A DNA stretch of 64,000 nucleotides from Salinispora cortesiana (GTDB lineage: Bacteria; Actinomycetota; Actinomycetes; Mycobacteriales; Micromonosporaceae). This document shows positions 44,558 to 52,085 of this stretch, piece by piece. The first letter of the stretch is position 1. Every line of letters starts with the position of its first letter. Under the pieces are notes generated by a model. The model saw only the letters and a list, made by a program, of their open reading frames with translations, made no database searches and was not told the DNA's origin. The stretch is from positions 109,921 through 173,920 of the forward strand of contig NZ_AXVR01000002.1 in assembly GCF_000484695.1 (NCBI RefSeq). The letters are read 5' to 3'. The position numbers and the translations under genes were made by a program.

Positions 44558-46891
44558 CTATCCGGCGTCCCCGGGGTCGGCGAGCAGCGCCTCGAGGCGA
44601 CGATTCACCGCAGCCAGGGTGGCCCGTACGACCGCTTGGCGGGGGTCGCCGGCGACCAGCGCGGAGCCGGCGAGCTGCTCGACCCAACCGTCGCAGACCA
44701 GCAACACCACGACCGTCGCGACCTCGCAGTTGCCCAGCGGCACCAACGTGGCGTGCTCGACGAAGCAGCGCCCCCGGTCCGGCTGTGGCCCCGGCGCACG
44801 CAGCAGCTGATCCACTGCGGCGGCGGCCGCCGCCGCGCTCAGCCGCAGCATGTAGCCGTCCACCGCCGGCCCGGTCGCATAGCCGGCGGCGGGTGACCCG
44901 GCGGCGAGCAGGCGAACCTCGACGGTCGCATCGAGGCCGAAGGTGCTTACCTGCACGTGGTCGAGCACCACCCGAGGCCCGGGCCGACCCCCGGTGTCAA
45001 GCGGGCGGGACGGGGCCAGCTCGGTCGCCGCGACCTGCCCCCCGCCGTACGACGTCTCGGCTGTCGCCGGGCCATCGGCGGCACCGCTGACCGCCGTGGC
45101 TGGCTCGTCCACGGCGGCGGCCCGGACCCGATGCGGTCCGCCGGAGTGCCGTCGGCGACGCGGCGGCTCCGACAGGGCCGCGTCCCGGCGCTCGGTACAC
45201 GACGGGAGGCCAACCGGAGACCGTCCGCTCGGCGCAGCCGGCCCGGCCGGCTGCCGATGGGTGGACGACATCCCATCGGCGAGCCCGTCGGGCATGTTCT
45301 GCGGGGCAGCGGCGAGCCCCAGCCGTTCCTGAAGGAGCCGAGCGACGTGCCGACTCACCTCCGCCGGGTCGGCACCGTCGGCGAGGTCCAGCCGGAGGCT
45401 GTGTGCGCCGGACTGGGTACGGCGCAACGCCGCGTCGCGGACACCCGTCACCCCACGAACCGCACCGAGAATGGCGTCCACGTCGAAGCCCTCCGGACGT
45501 TCGCGCAGCGGAGCGGGCTCGTCGACCTGGCGGAGGTGGGTGGCGATACGGGCGAGTTCTGGGGTCTTGGCGGGCACCTCTGCAGCTGACAGCTCCGGCC
45601 CGGCGGGTACATCCGGTTCGGCGGGGACACGTTGCGGCAACATCGCGGACACCGACTCCGGCTGTCGGTCGGCGTCGGCCGACGGCGCCGTGGATGCCGG
45701 CTCGGGGGCGGACCGGCGGGCCGGGTAGGGGGGTGTACTCGTCGGAATCGACTCGGCCGGGGTGCGGTCCCAACCACCGGGGCCGCCACGAACGGACGCG
45801 GTCAACGGCGGGCCCGCCTCCGCCGATCCGGCTGGCTGCTCCGGCGCCCAGGCCGCAGGGGCGGCTGGCGGCTGGTGGGCCGACTCGGTGGCGGGCTGGT
45901 GCTCCGACCGGATGCCGGAGCGACGGCCCGGCTCGCTGGGAAACGTCGAGGACGGCTCGGCCTGGAGCGGCTCGTAGGCCCGCTGCGGCTCGGCCCGGAC
46001 CGGTTCAAAGGCCCGCTGCGATTCGACGGCCCAGGCGGGACGCTCGACGCTCGGCTGGCCCCCCTCGCCCGCCTCGGTCTCGTCTGGGTCTGGACGGAAC
46101 CGGCGGCCGGAGGTCTCCCGCCGCTCCCCCGCCGCGTCCCGCGGAGTCCCGCCCCGGAACCGCCGGCCGGTCGGCTCCGGTTCGTCCCACCCGTCCGGTT
46201 CCACCCGAGCCGGGTGACCAGGTGGCTCTGGCTCGTTCCACCCGTCCGGCTCCACCCGAGCCCGGCGGCCAGGCGGCTCCGGTTCGTCCCATCCATCCGG
46301 TTCCACCCGAGCTCGGCGGCCGGCCGGTGGCGACCCGGCGCCGGCCTGCTCAGGCGCCCACTCGGCCCCCCAACTCGGGCCGGACCAGCCCTGTGGTGGC
46401 GGTGTGGGCTGGTCGGCCATCGGCCGAGGGTCGGGCTCGGCCGGCGGGTCCAGCCGGTCGTCCCGGACGGCCTCGGGTGCCCCGGCTGGCGCGGGTGGCT
46501 GCTCAGCGGCGGGCGCGGTCGGCCGGTCTCCGCCGGCTTCCTGGACCGGCCTGCCCGAACGGCCCGGCGGGGCACTCACCGGGCCTGGCCGGCTGGCCGG
46601 CACCTCCGGCGCGGCAAATGCGTGACCATTTGTCCGGTATCCATTGAGATGGGGGCGAGGACCACTCTCGGTCGCGCCGGGCAACGGAGCTGGCAGGTCG
46701 CCATGGCGCGGAGAGGAGTCGGCCCAACCAGCGGACGAGCCATCTCGGCGCCGGGGTGTGGTTGACTCTGGCGACCAGCCTCCGGTGGGGGGCGCCCACG
46801 GACTGTCGGATCGGGAGTGGACCGGCTCTGGACCGGTCCCGTCACCGTGCTCTCCCGGGGTGGCGGCACCGGGTTGCCCTGCATCACTCAC
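44558..46891 (-). CDS. Large Pro-rich disordered protein with two small C-terminal domains
   Basis: A 777-residue protein. Residues 1-520 are Pro/Glu/Arg/Ala-rich and probably disordered, with three copies of a 17-residue repeat around residues 190-240. Near residue 525 an ordered stretch begins (ELARIATHLRQVDEPAPL, DVDAILGAVRGVTGVRDAAL, VSRHVARLLQERLGLAA). The last 130 residues look globular (VVLDHVQVSTFGLDATVEVR, VEHATLVPLGNCEVATVVVL). I do not know the function. The C-terminal arrangement suggests a conserved core with a fast-evolving linker. GTG 46891 has AAGGAG six bases upstream. moeZ follows 144 bases downstream. Confidence 0.75.
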   Translation of the reverse strand: MSDAGQPGAATPGEHGDGTGPEPVHSRSDSPWAPPTGGWSPESTTPRRRDGSSAGWADSSPRHGDLPAPLPGATESGPRPHLNGYRTNGHAFAAPEVPASRPGPVSAPPGRSGRPVQEAGGDRPTAPAAEQPPAPAGAPEAVRDDRLDPPAEPDPRPMADQPTPPPQGWSGPSWGAEWAPEQAGAGSPPAGRRARVEPDGWDEPEPPGRRARVEPDGWNEPEPPGHPARVEPDGWDEPEPTGRRFRGGTPRDAAGERRETSGRRFRPDPDETEAGEGGQPSVERPAWAVESQRAFEPVRAEPQRAYEPLQAEPSSTFPSEPGRRSGIRSEHQPATESAHQPPAAPAAWAPEQPAGSAEAGPPLTASVRGGPGGWDRTPAESIPTSTPPYPARRSAPEPASTAPSADADRQPESVSAMLPQRVPAEPDVPAGPELSAAEVPAKTPELARIATHLRQVDEPAPLRERPEGFDVDAILGAVRGVTGVRDAALRRTQSGAHSLRLDLADGADPAEVSRHVARLLQERLGLAAAPQNMPDGLADGMSSTHRQPAGPAAPSGRSPVGLPSCTERRDAALSEPPRRRRHSGGPHRVRAAAVDEPATAVSGAADGPATAETSYGGGQVAATELAPSRPLDTGGRPGPRVVLDHVQVSTFGLDATVEVRLLAAGSPAAGYATGPAVDGYMLRLSAAAAAAAVDQLLRAPGPQPDRGRCFVEHATLVPLGNCEVATVVVLLVCDGWVEQLAGSALVAGDPRQAVVRATLAAVNRRLEALLADPGDAG
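46160..46322 (-). repeat. 51-bp tandem repeats coding for a 17-residue motif
   Basis: Three units encode ARVEPDGWDEPEPPGRR, ARVEPDGWNEPEPPGHP and ARVEPDGWDEPEPTGRR. They lie inside the disordered part of the gene at 44558-46891. Start and end are approximate because flanking sequence keeps weak similarity. Confidence 0.85.
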
Positions 46892-47036
46892 CGCGCGCTC
46901 CTTGGTCGCCCCCGCTGAGGCTACCGTGTGGTGACAGTGGCGATAAGTTACGGCGGCGGGCCAATTCCGGGACAGGCGGCGATCCTTGACCGGTTCGGGT
47001 GATATGCCAGCTCGTATGAAGAACTCGGAGGCTCCC

Positions 47037-47675
47037 ATGACCGCTGTGGGGAACGGCACCCAGACCGCCGGCAGGCCCACCCGCCTGCCCCGGTCCGCCC
47101 GCCGCAGACAGCTGCTCGCCGCGGCGCAGGAGGTGTTCGTCGCACAGGGCTACCACGCAGCCGCGATGGACGACATCGCCGAACGCGCAGGGGTCTCCAA
47201 GCCGGTGCTGTACCAGCACTTCCCCGGCAAGATGGAGCTCTACCTGGCGCTCCTCGACACCCACTGCGACACGCTCGTGGCGAAGGTGCAGGAAGCGATG
47301 CGCGGCACCCTCGACAACAAGGAGCGGGTGAGCGCCTCCGTCCGCGCGTACTTCGACTTCGTTGACCATGAGAGTGAGGCATTCCGCCTGGTCTTCGAGT
47401 CCGACCTGCGCAACGACCCCGCGGTACGGCAGCGGGTCGAGCGGGTGGAGCAGGGCTGCATCGCGGCGATCACCGACACGATCATCTCGGATACCGGCGT
47501 AAGCCGGGCACACGCGGAGCTACTCGCATCCGGCCTGGTCGGGGCGGCCGAGACGGCGGCGCAGTTCTGGCTGGCCCGAGGGCGGCAGGTGGCGAAGGAG
47601 GAGGCGGAGGCGTTGGTCGCCACGCTCTCCTGGCGAGGCATCGCGAGCTTCCCGCTGCAAGGTGAGTCAGCCTGA
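47037..47675 (+). CDS. TetR-family transcriptional regulator
   Basis: A 212-residue regulator. The N-terminal helix-turn-helix is RRRQLLAAAQEVFVAQGYHA, then MDDIAERAGVSKPVLYQHFPGKMELYLALL. The C-terminal ligand domain has SASVRAYFDFVDHESEAFRLVF. It probably represses a nearby operon; the ligand is unknown. ATG 47037 has GGAG six bases upstream; an ATG at 47016 is an alternative. It is divergent from the disordered-protein gene and 65 bases ahead of the DUF3107 gene, an arrangement I recall as conserved in actinobacteria. Confidence 0.9.
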   Translation: MTAVGNGTQTAGRPTRLPRSARRRQLLAAAQEVFVAQGYHAAAMDDIAERAGVSKPVLYQHFPGKMELYLALLDTHCDTLVAKVQEAMRGTLDNKERVSASVRAYFDFVDHESEAFRLVFESDLRNDPAVRQRVERVEQGCIAAITDTIISDTGVSRAHAELLASGLVGAAETAAQFWLARGRQVAKEEAEALVATLSWRGIASFPLQGESA

Positions 47676-47740
47676 CCGCCGCCCCCGTGATCGGATAGCC
47701 TTCGCAAGGCGGCATTCTCGCCCCCAGCGGAGGAGGCACA

Positions 47741-47968
47741 GTGGAGGTCAAGATCGGCGTGCAGTACGCGCCGCGCGAGCTGGTTCTGGAGAGCGCACAG
47801 TCGCCGGCCGAGATTGAGCGGATCGTGACCGACGCCATCGCCGGCGACGGCGGCACCCTCTCCCTCACCGACGAGAAGGGGCGGCGGGTCATCGTTCCGG
47901 TCGACAAGGTCGCCTACGTCGAGATCGCCGAGGCGTCCTCCCGGGCGGTCGGATTCACCGTCCGCTGA
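47741..47968 (+). CDS. DUF3107 protein
   Basis: A 75-residue protein matching actinobacterial DUF3107 across its length: VEVKIGVQYAPRELVLESAQ, then DGGTLSLTDEKGRRVIVPVD and KVAYVEIAEASSRAVGFTV. Its function is unknown. The GTG start follows GGAGG. It lies behind the TetR gene and ahead of a double hairpin. Confidence 0.88.
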   Translation: MEVKIGVQYAPRELVLESAQSPAEIERIVTDAIAGDGGTLSLTDEKGRRVIVPVDKVAYVEIAEASSRAVGFTVR

Positions 47969-47979
47969 CCAGCGGCCCG

Positions 47980-48035
47980 CCACGGCAGGTGCCGAGGCAC
48001 TTGCCGTGGCTCGTGGCCAGCCCGCCGGCCACGAG
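47980..48035 (+). terminator. Double hairpin after the DUF3107 gene
   Basis: A 14-bp stem with one G-T pair (CCACGGCAGGTGCC with GGCACTTGCCGTGG, 47980-48009) is followed by a second 9-bp stem (CTCGTGGCC with GGCCACGAG, 48010-48035). No T tract is present. Confidence 0.6.
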
Positions 48036-48316
48036 CGATGCCGACGCCCCGCGCTCCGTGCGCGGGACAGCGGCGAGTCAACCCTGGGGAAAGTCCCTCG
48101 GTCCGGCCCCGGGGGCGCGGTAGGCGGTTGGGGCCGCCACGCCGAGTCGTGGCCACCCTCGACGGGTCCCGGCCCCACCCGAAGCTCAGTGCCGGCGAGC
48201 GGACCACCCCTCGCCCCTGCCCCGGTAGCCTGCGGTTACCCCCTCGAGCAGGCGAAAGGCGCCGGCTCTCCCCGGCATCACCTGCCGGAATCTGAGCGGC
48301 GCCGGGGAGGTTCAGG

Positions 48317-48419
48317 TAGAATAGAACAGTTGCCGTGGGCACCGACCGACGTTCGATCTCGATCTGGTCCAGCAATCGATCTGGTCCAACGATCGATTAG
48401 TTCCCGTTTCGATCTGGTC
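48317..48419 (+). promoter_or_regulatory. Leader of the DEAD-box gene with three CGATCTGGTC repeats
   Basis: A TAGAAT -10-like box at 48317-48322 would start a leader of about 225 bases before the helicase ATG. Within it CGATCTGGTC recurs at 48360, 48377 and 48410, the first two extended to CGATCTGGTCCA, plus an AACGATCGATT palindrome. No frame of quality crosses it. It may be a cis-regulatory leader. The stretch 48036-48316 shows no gene. Confidence 0.45.
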
Positions 48420-48552
48420 GCAGCCGGCCCGCGGCGCGCGTGCGGCCCGGTCCGGCTTGGCGATTCGCCACCCGATCGTGTGGCCCGCGCCACACCGTCC
48501 GCGCCTCGAGGACTCAACGGGGCGCACCCACGAGAGGGCACCCCCAGTCGAG

Positions 48553-50223
48553 ATGAGCGAACTCACCCACAACCTCATGGATGGCACCGAACTCGCCGCC
48601 ACCGCATCAGTACGTCCGGAAGCACCCACCTTTGCCGAGTTGGGCGCCCGTAAAGAGACCGTTGACGCGCTGAGCGCCGCCGGGATCACCCGGGCCTTCG
48701 CCATCCAGGAGTACGCGCTGCCAATCGCGCTGCGCGGCGTTGACCTGATCGGCCAGGCCCCAACCGGCACCGGCAAGACCCTCGGCTTCGGCGTACCGCT
48801 GCTGGAACGGGTCTTCGCTCCCGCCGAGGGCGGCGACGGCACCCCACAGGCGCTGGTCGTCGTACCCACCCGCGAGCTGGGCATCCAGGTCGCCAAGGAC
48901 CTCCACGCCGCGGGCAGCACCCGTGGCGTGCGGGTGTTGCCGATCTACGGCGGAGTGGCGTACGAACCGCAGATCGAGGCGCTCCGCACGGGTGCGGAGA
49001 TCCTGGTCGGCACCCCCGGCCGGCTACTCGACCTGGCCAAGCAGAAGCAGTTGCAGCTGGATCGGGTCCGCGCGCTCGTCCTGGACGAGGCCGACCGGAT
49101 GCTCGACCTGGGCTTCCTCGACGATGTCGAGAAGATTCTGGCGATGCTGCCGGAAGAACGGCAGACGATGCTCTTCTCGGCCACGATGCCGGACCCGATC
49201 GTCACGCTGTCCCGGCGCTTCCTGCGCCGGCCGATGACGATTCACGCCGGGCACACCGCCGAGACCGGCCCGTCACCGCAGACCCAGCAGTTGGCCTACC
49301 GCACCCACTCACTCAACAAGATCGAGATCGTGGCGCGGATCCTCCAGGCCAAGGAGCGCGGGCTGACCATGATCTTCACCCGGACCAAGCGAGCGGCCGA
49401 CCGGGTCGCCGCGGACCTGGACTTCCGCGGCTTCGCCGTGGCCGCCGTCCACGGCGACCTCGGCCAGGGTGCCCGGGAGCGGGCACTGCGGGCCTTCCGT
49501 ACCGGCAAGATCGATACCCTGGTCGCTACCGACGTGGCCGCCCGGGGAATTGATGTCAGCGGCGTTACCCACGTCATCAATTACGACTGCCCGGAGGACC
49601 AGGACACGTACACCCACCGGATCGGCCGGACCGGCCGGGCGGGGGCGAGCGGCGTCGCGGTGACCTTCGTCGACTGGGACGACATGCCCCGCTGGCGAAT
49701 CATCGACAAGACCCTCGGCCTGGAGATGCCGGAGCCGCCGGAGACCTATCACACCTCCCCGCACCTCTATGCCGAGCTGGACATCTCCCCGGAGATCACC
49801 GGCACTCTGCCCACCGGTGCACGCACCCGGGCCGGGCTCTCCGCCGAGGTCGAGGAGGACCTCGGCGGACGGTCCCGCCGCGGCGACGGCCGCGGGCCCC
49901 GCCGTGGCACGGGCCGGGACCGCCGCCGGGGCCGTGGCGGCGACGCCGGTTCTGGCGCCGGCGCCACCACCGAGCAGGGCGAGGGCGGCGAGACCGCGGA
50001 GCGTACCCCCCGCCGGCGGCGACGCCGCCGGGACGGCGAGGTGGTCACCGCCGGCGAGCCCGCGGCGTCAACCGGCGAGACCGGCGAAGCAGCCACCGCC
50101 GACTCGTCGGGCACCGCGGCGCCGAAGCCGCGACGCCGTCGGCGGCGCCGCAGCGGTGGCTCCGACACCGGCACGGTCAAGACGGCCGACACCGGCACGG
50201 TGGCCAAGACGGCCACCGACTGA
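48553..50223 (+). CDS. DEAD-box ATP-dependent RNA helicase
   Basis: A 556-residue RNA helicase. The Q motif lies around FAELGARKETVDALSAAGIT and AIQEYALP. Then come motif I GQAPTGTGKT, Ia VVPTRELGIQ, II LDEADRML, III LFSATMP, V VATDVAARGIDVSGV and VI HRIGRTGRAG. The last 140 residues are basic and acidic blocks (RRGDGRGPRRGTGRDRRRG and PRRRRRRRDGE), typical RNA-contacting tails of RhlE/CsdA-type proteins. It probably unwinds mRNA or rRNA in cold or stress. Start ATG 48553 has no strong Shine-Dalgarno; ATG 48577 is possible. The long upstream leader carries repeats. Confidence 0.92.
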   Translation: MSELTHNLMDGTELAATASVRPEAPTFAELGARKETVDALSAAGITRAFAIQEYALPIALRGVDLIGQAPTGTGKTLGFGVPLLERVFAPAEGGDGTPQALVVVPTRELGIQVAKDLHAAGSTRGVRVLPIYGGVAYEPQIEALRTGAEILVGTPGRLLDLAKQKQLQLDRVRALVLDEADRMLDLGFLDDVEKILAMLPEERQTMLFSATMPDPIVTLSRRFLRRPMTIHAGHTAETGPSPQTQQLAYRTHSLNKIEIVARILQAKERGLTMIFTRTKRAADRVAADLDFRGFAVAAVHGDLGQGARERALRAFRTGKIDTLVATDVAARGIDVSGVTHVINYDCPEDQDTYTHRIGRTGRAGASGVAVTFVDWDDMPRWRIIDKTLGLEMPEPPETYHTSPHLYAELDISPEITGTLPTGARTRAGLSAEVEEDLGGRSRRGDGRGPRRGTGRDRRRGRGGDAGSGAGATTEQGEGGETAERTPRRRRRRRDGEVVTAGEPAASTGETGEAATADSSGTAAPKPRRRRRRRSGGSDTGTVKTADTGTVAKTATD

Positions 50224-50250
50224 GCACGTCGCGTCGCTGCCGACGTCCCT

Positions 50251-50290
50251 CGCTGGCACCAGCGGGGGGCGTCGCGCGCTGGTGCCAGCG
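50251..50290 (+). terminator. Perfect 14-bp hairpin after the helicase gene
   Basis: CGCTGGCACCAGCG is repeated inverted as CGCTGGTGCCAGCG after 12 bases, 27 bases past the stop. It is not followed by a T tract. Confidence 0.65.
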
Positions 50291-50324
50291 CAGTGCCCCA
50301 CCGCTCATCCCGGAGGACGACACC

Positions 50325-51530
50325 ATGCCGGAACCCCTACCCGTCGCGCTCGCCGAGGTGCGGACGCTGCTGCTCGACGCCGGGCTCACCCGGGCGGTGG
50401 CCGCTGGGCATCGCCGTGGGCTTCGCCCATCGGTGCACCGTGCGGAGCTACGGCCGGTCACCCTCAACTCCGGCCCCCGCCTCCAGGTCATCACCGCGGA
50501 CGGGAGCGCACCCCACACCCGCAACCTCGTCCGCGGCGCGGAAGCGGAGGCGGCGGTGGACGCGCTGCTGGCCGAGCCCTTCGGCAACTGGCACGTCGAG
50601 ACCACAGCGACGACCCTGCAGCTCCGAGTCACAAAGTCCGGCGCGGCACAGGTACACCGCACGGCGGCCCCGCCGGCAGCCGAGCCGGTCGGACACGACC
50701 GAACGAAGGCCCACCTGCTCGATCCCGGCGACCCGATCTTCACCGTGATCGGTGGGTCAGCCGCCAAGCGGCGGCAGGTGGACGCCTTTCTGCGGGCACT
50801 CGCCGCGACGCTCCCGGACGGGCTCCGCGGCCCACTGCGCGTGGTCGATCTGGGTTGTGGGAACGCCTACCTGACCTTCGCCGCGTACCGCTGGTTGACC
50901 CAGCAGGGCATCGATGTCCACCTGGTCGGCGTGGACGTCCGCGAGGACCAGCGCCAACGCAACACCGAGCTGGCTCGGTGGCTGGGCTGGGCCGATCAGG
51001 TGCGTTTCGTGGCGGGAACGATCACCGATGCGACTGTTGGGCCCGACCCCGATCTGGTGCTGGCCCTGCACGCCTGCGACACCGCCACCGACGAGGCGCT
51101 CGCGCGGGCGGTGCAGTGGAGGTCTCGCTGGGTGCTCGCGGCTCCCTGTTGCCACCACGACCTCGCCGCCCAGCTCCGCTCCCAGCCCACCCCGCCCCCG
51201 TACGAGCTGCTGACTCGACAGGGCATCCTCCGCGAGCGCTTCGCCGACGTGCTCACCGACGCGATCCGGGCCGGACTGTTACGACTGCACGGGTACCGGG
51301 CCGAGGTGGTCGAGTTCGTCGACTCCCGTCACACGCCGCGCAACCTGCTCATCCGGGCCCGCCGCACCGGAGCGCCCCCGACTGGTGAACACTGGGCGCA
51401 GTACCGGTCCCTGATCGACCAGTGGCGGGTCACACCGAGGTTGGCGACCCTGCTCGGTGAGCCAGCCGGCGCGACGGTAACCAGTGCCACCAACCGCCCG
51501 GCGGGCACCACCACAGACCCCACCGGCTGA
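50325..51530 (+). CDS. SAM-dependent methyltransferase
   Basis: A 401-residue protein. Residues 170-290 form the Rossmann methyltransferase core, with LRVVDLGCGNAYLTFAAYRWL as the SAM motif and LVLALHACDTATDEALARAV, then APCCHHDLAAQL later. This matches the Methyltransf_32/GSTCD-like group that may act on RNA; the target is not established. The N-terminal 150 residues are an accessory domain, and a Pro/Thr-rich tail ends the protein. GGAGGA lies nine bases before the ATG. It is the next gene after the helicase, on the same strand. Confidence 0.82.
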   Translation: MPEPLPVALAEVRTLLLDAGLTRAVAAGHRRGLRPSVHRAELRPVTLNSGPRLQVITADGSAPHTRNLVRGAEAEAAVDALLAEPFGNWHVETTATTLQLRVTKSGAAQVHRTAAPPAAEPVGHDRTKAHLLDPGDPIFTVIGGSAAKRRQVDAFLRALAATLPDGLRGPLRVVDLGCGNAYLTFAAYRWLTQQGIDVHLVGVDVREDQRQRNTELARWLGWADQVRFVAGTITDATVGPDPDLVLALHACDTATDEALARAVQWRSRWVLAAPCCHHDLAAQLRSQPTPPPYELLTRQGILRERFADVLTDAIRAGLLRLHGYRAEVVEFVDSRHTPRNLLIRARRTGAPPTGEHWAQYRSLIDQWRVTPRLATLLGEPAGATVTSATNRPAGTTTDPTG

Positions 51531-51664
51531 TCGTTACATCCACAGTGGTCGGTCCCCAATCCGGGCCGCCGTACTACCCTCGAACCACGCACCGTCGAAT
51601 GTCGAGTGTCGACTCTCGATGATGCGAAGGCCGCACCAGGCCGAGGGAAGGAAGATCAGCTGGG

Positions 51665-52081
51665 ATGACTTCGGGAAAGGGAACCGCACAGGCAGCTTTC
51701 GCCCGCTTCGTCCGGCGCGCCATCGACAATGCCCGTGCAGAGCGCGGGTGGACGGTGACCGACCTGGCGGCCCAAACTGGGGTCGGCCGCTCCACCGTCT
51801 TCCGCTGGCTCGCCGGTGACTGGCAGGACTACCCCGAGTTGGCCAAGGTGCGGGGCTTCTGCGTCGCGCTCGACCTACCCGTCGCCGCCGCGTTCCGCGC
51901 TCTCGGCCTGCCGGAGGCCGGCTCCACGCTGCCTCGGCTCGGCAACGAGGGACCGGTCGAGGCGGATGTCCGGGCGATCCTCGAGCGCCTGGCCGACCCG
52001 GCGGTGTCGGTCGAGGAGAAGCACCACATCCGGGACCTGCTGCGTCACCTGGCCCAGCGGCCGGTCCACCGGCCGGATTGA
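51665..52081 (+). CDS. XRE-family helix-turn-helix protein
   Basis: A 138-residue protein with an N-terminal helix-turn-helix (VRRAIDNARAERGWTVTDLA, then AQTGVGRSTVFRWLAGDWQD). It carries a C-terminal helical part (EADVRAILERLADPAVSVEE) of the kind found in small actinobacterial regulators. ATG 51665 is preceded by AGGAAG at a rather long distance. It converges on recQ with only four bases between stops. Targets are unknown. Confidence 0.82.
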   Translation: MTSGKGTAQAAFARFVRRAIDNARAERGWTVTDLAAQTGVGRSTVFRWLAGDWQDYPELAKVRGFCVALDLPVAAAFRALGLPEAGSTLPRLGNEGPVEADVRAILERLADPAVSVEEKHHIRDLLRHLAQRPVHRPD

Positions 52082-52085
52082 ACAC

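Noticed and set aside
46140..46340. 51-bp repeats as a CRISPR-like array
   Set aside because: The units are contiguous, in frame and coding; there are no spacers. No CRISPR array was seen anywhere in the window.
48360..48419. CGATCTGGTC repeats as a CRISPR or plasmid-type iteron array
   Set aside because: Only three 10-12 base copies with irregular spacing and no replication gene nearby; a leader element is more plausible.
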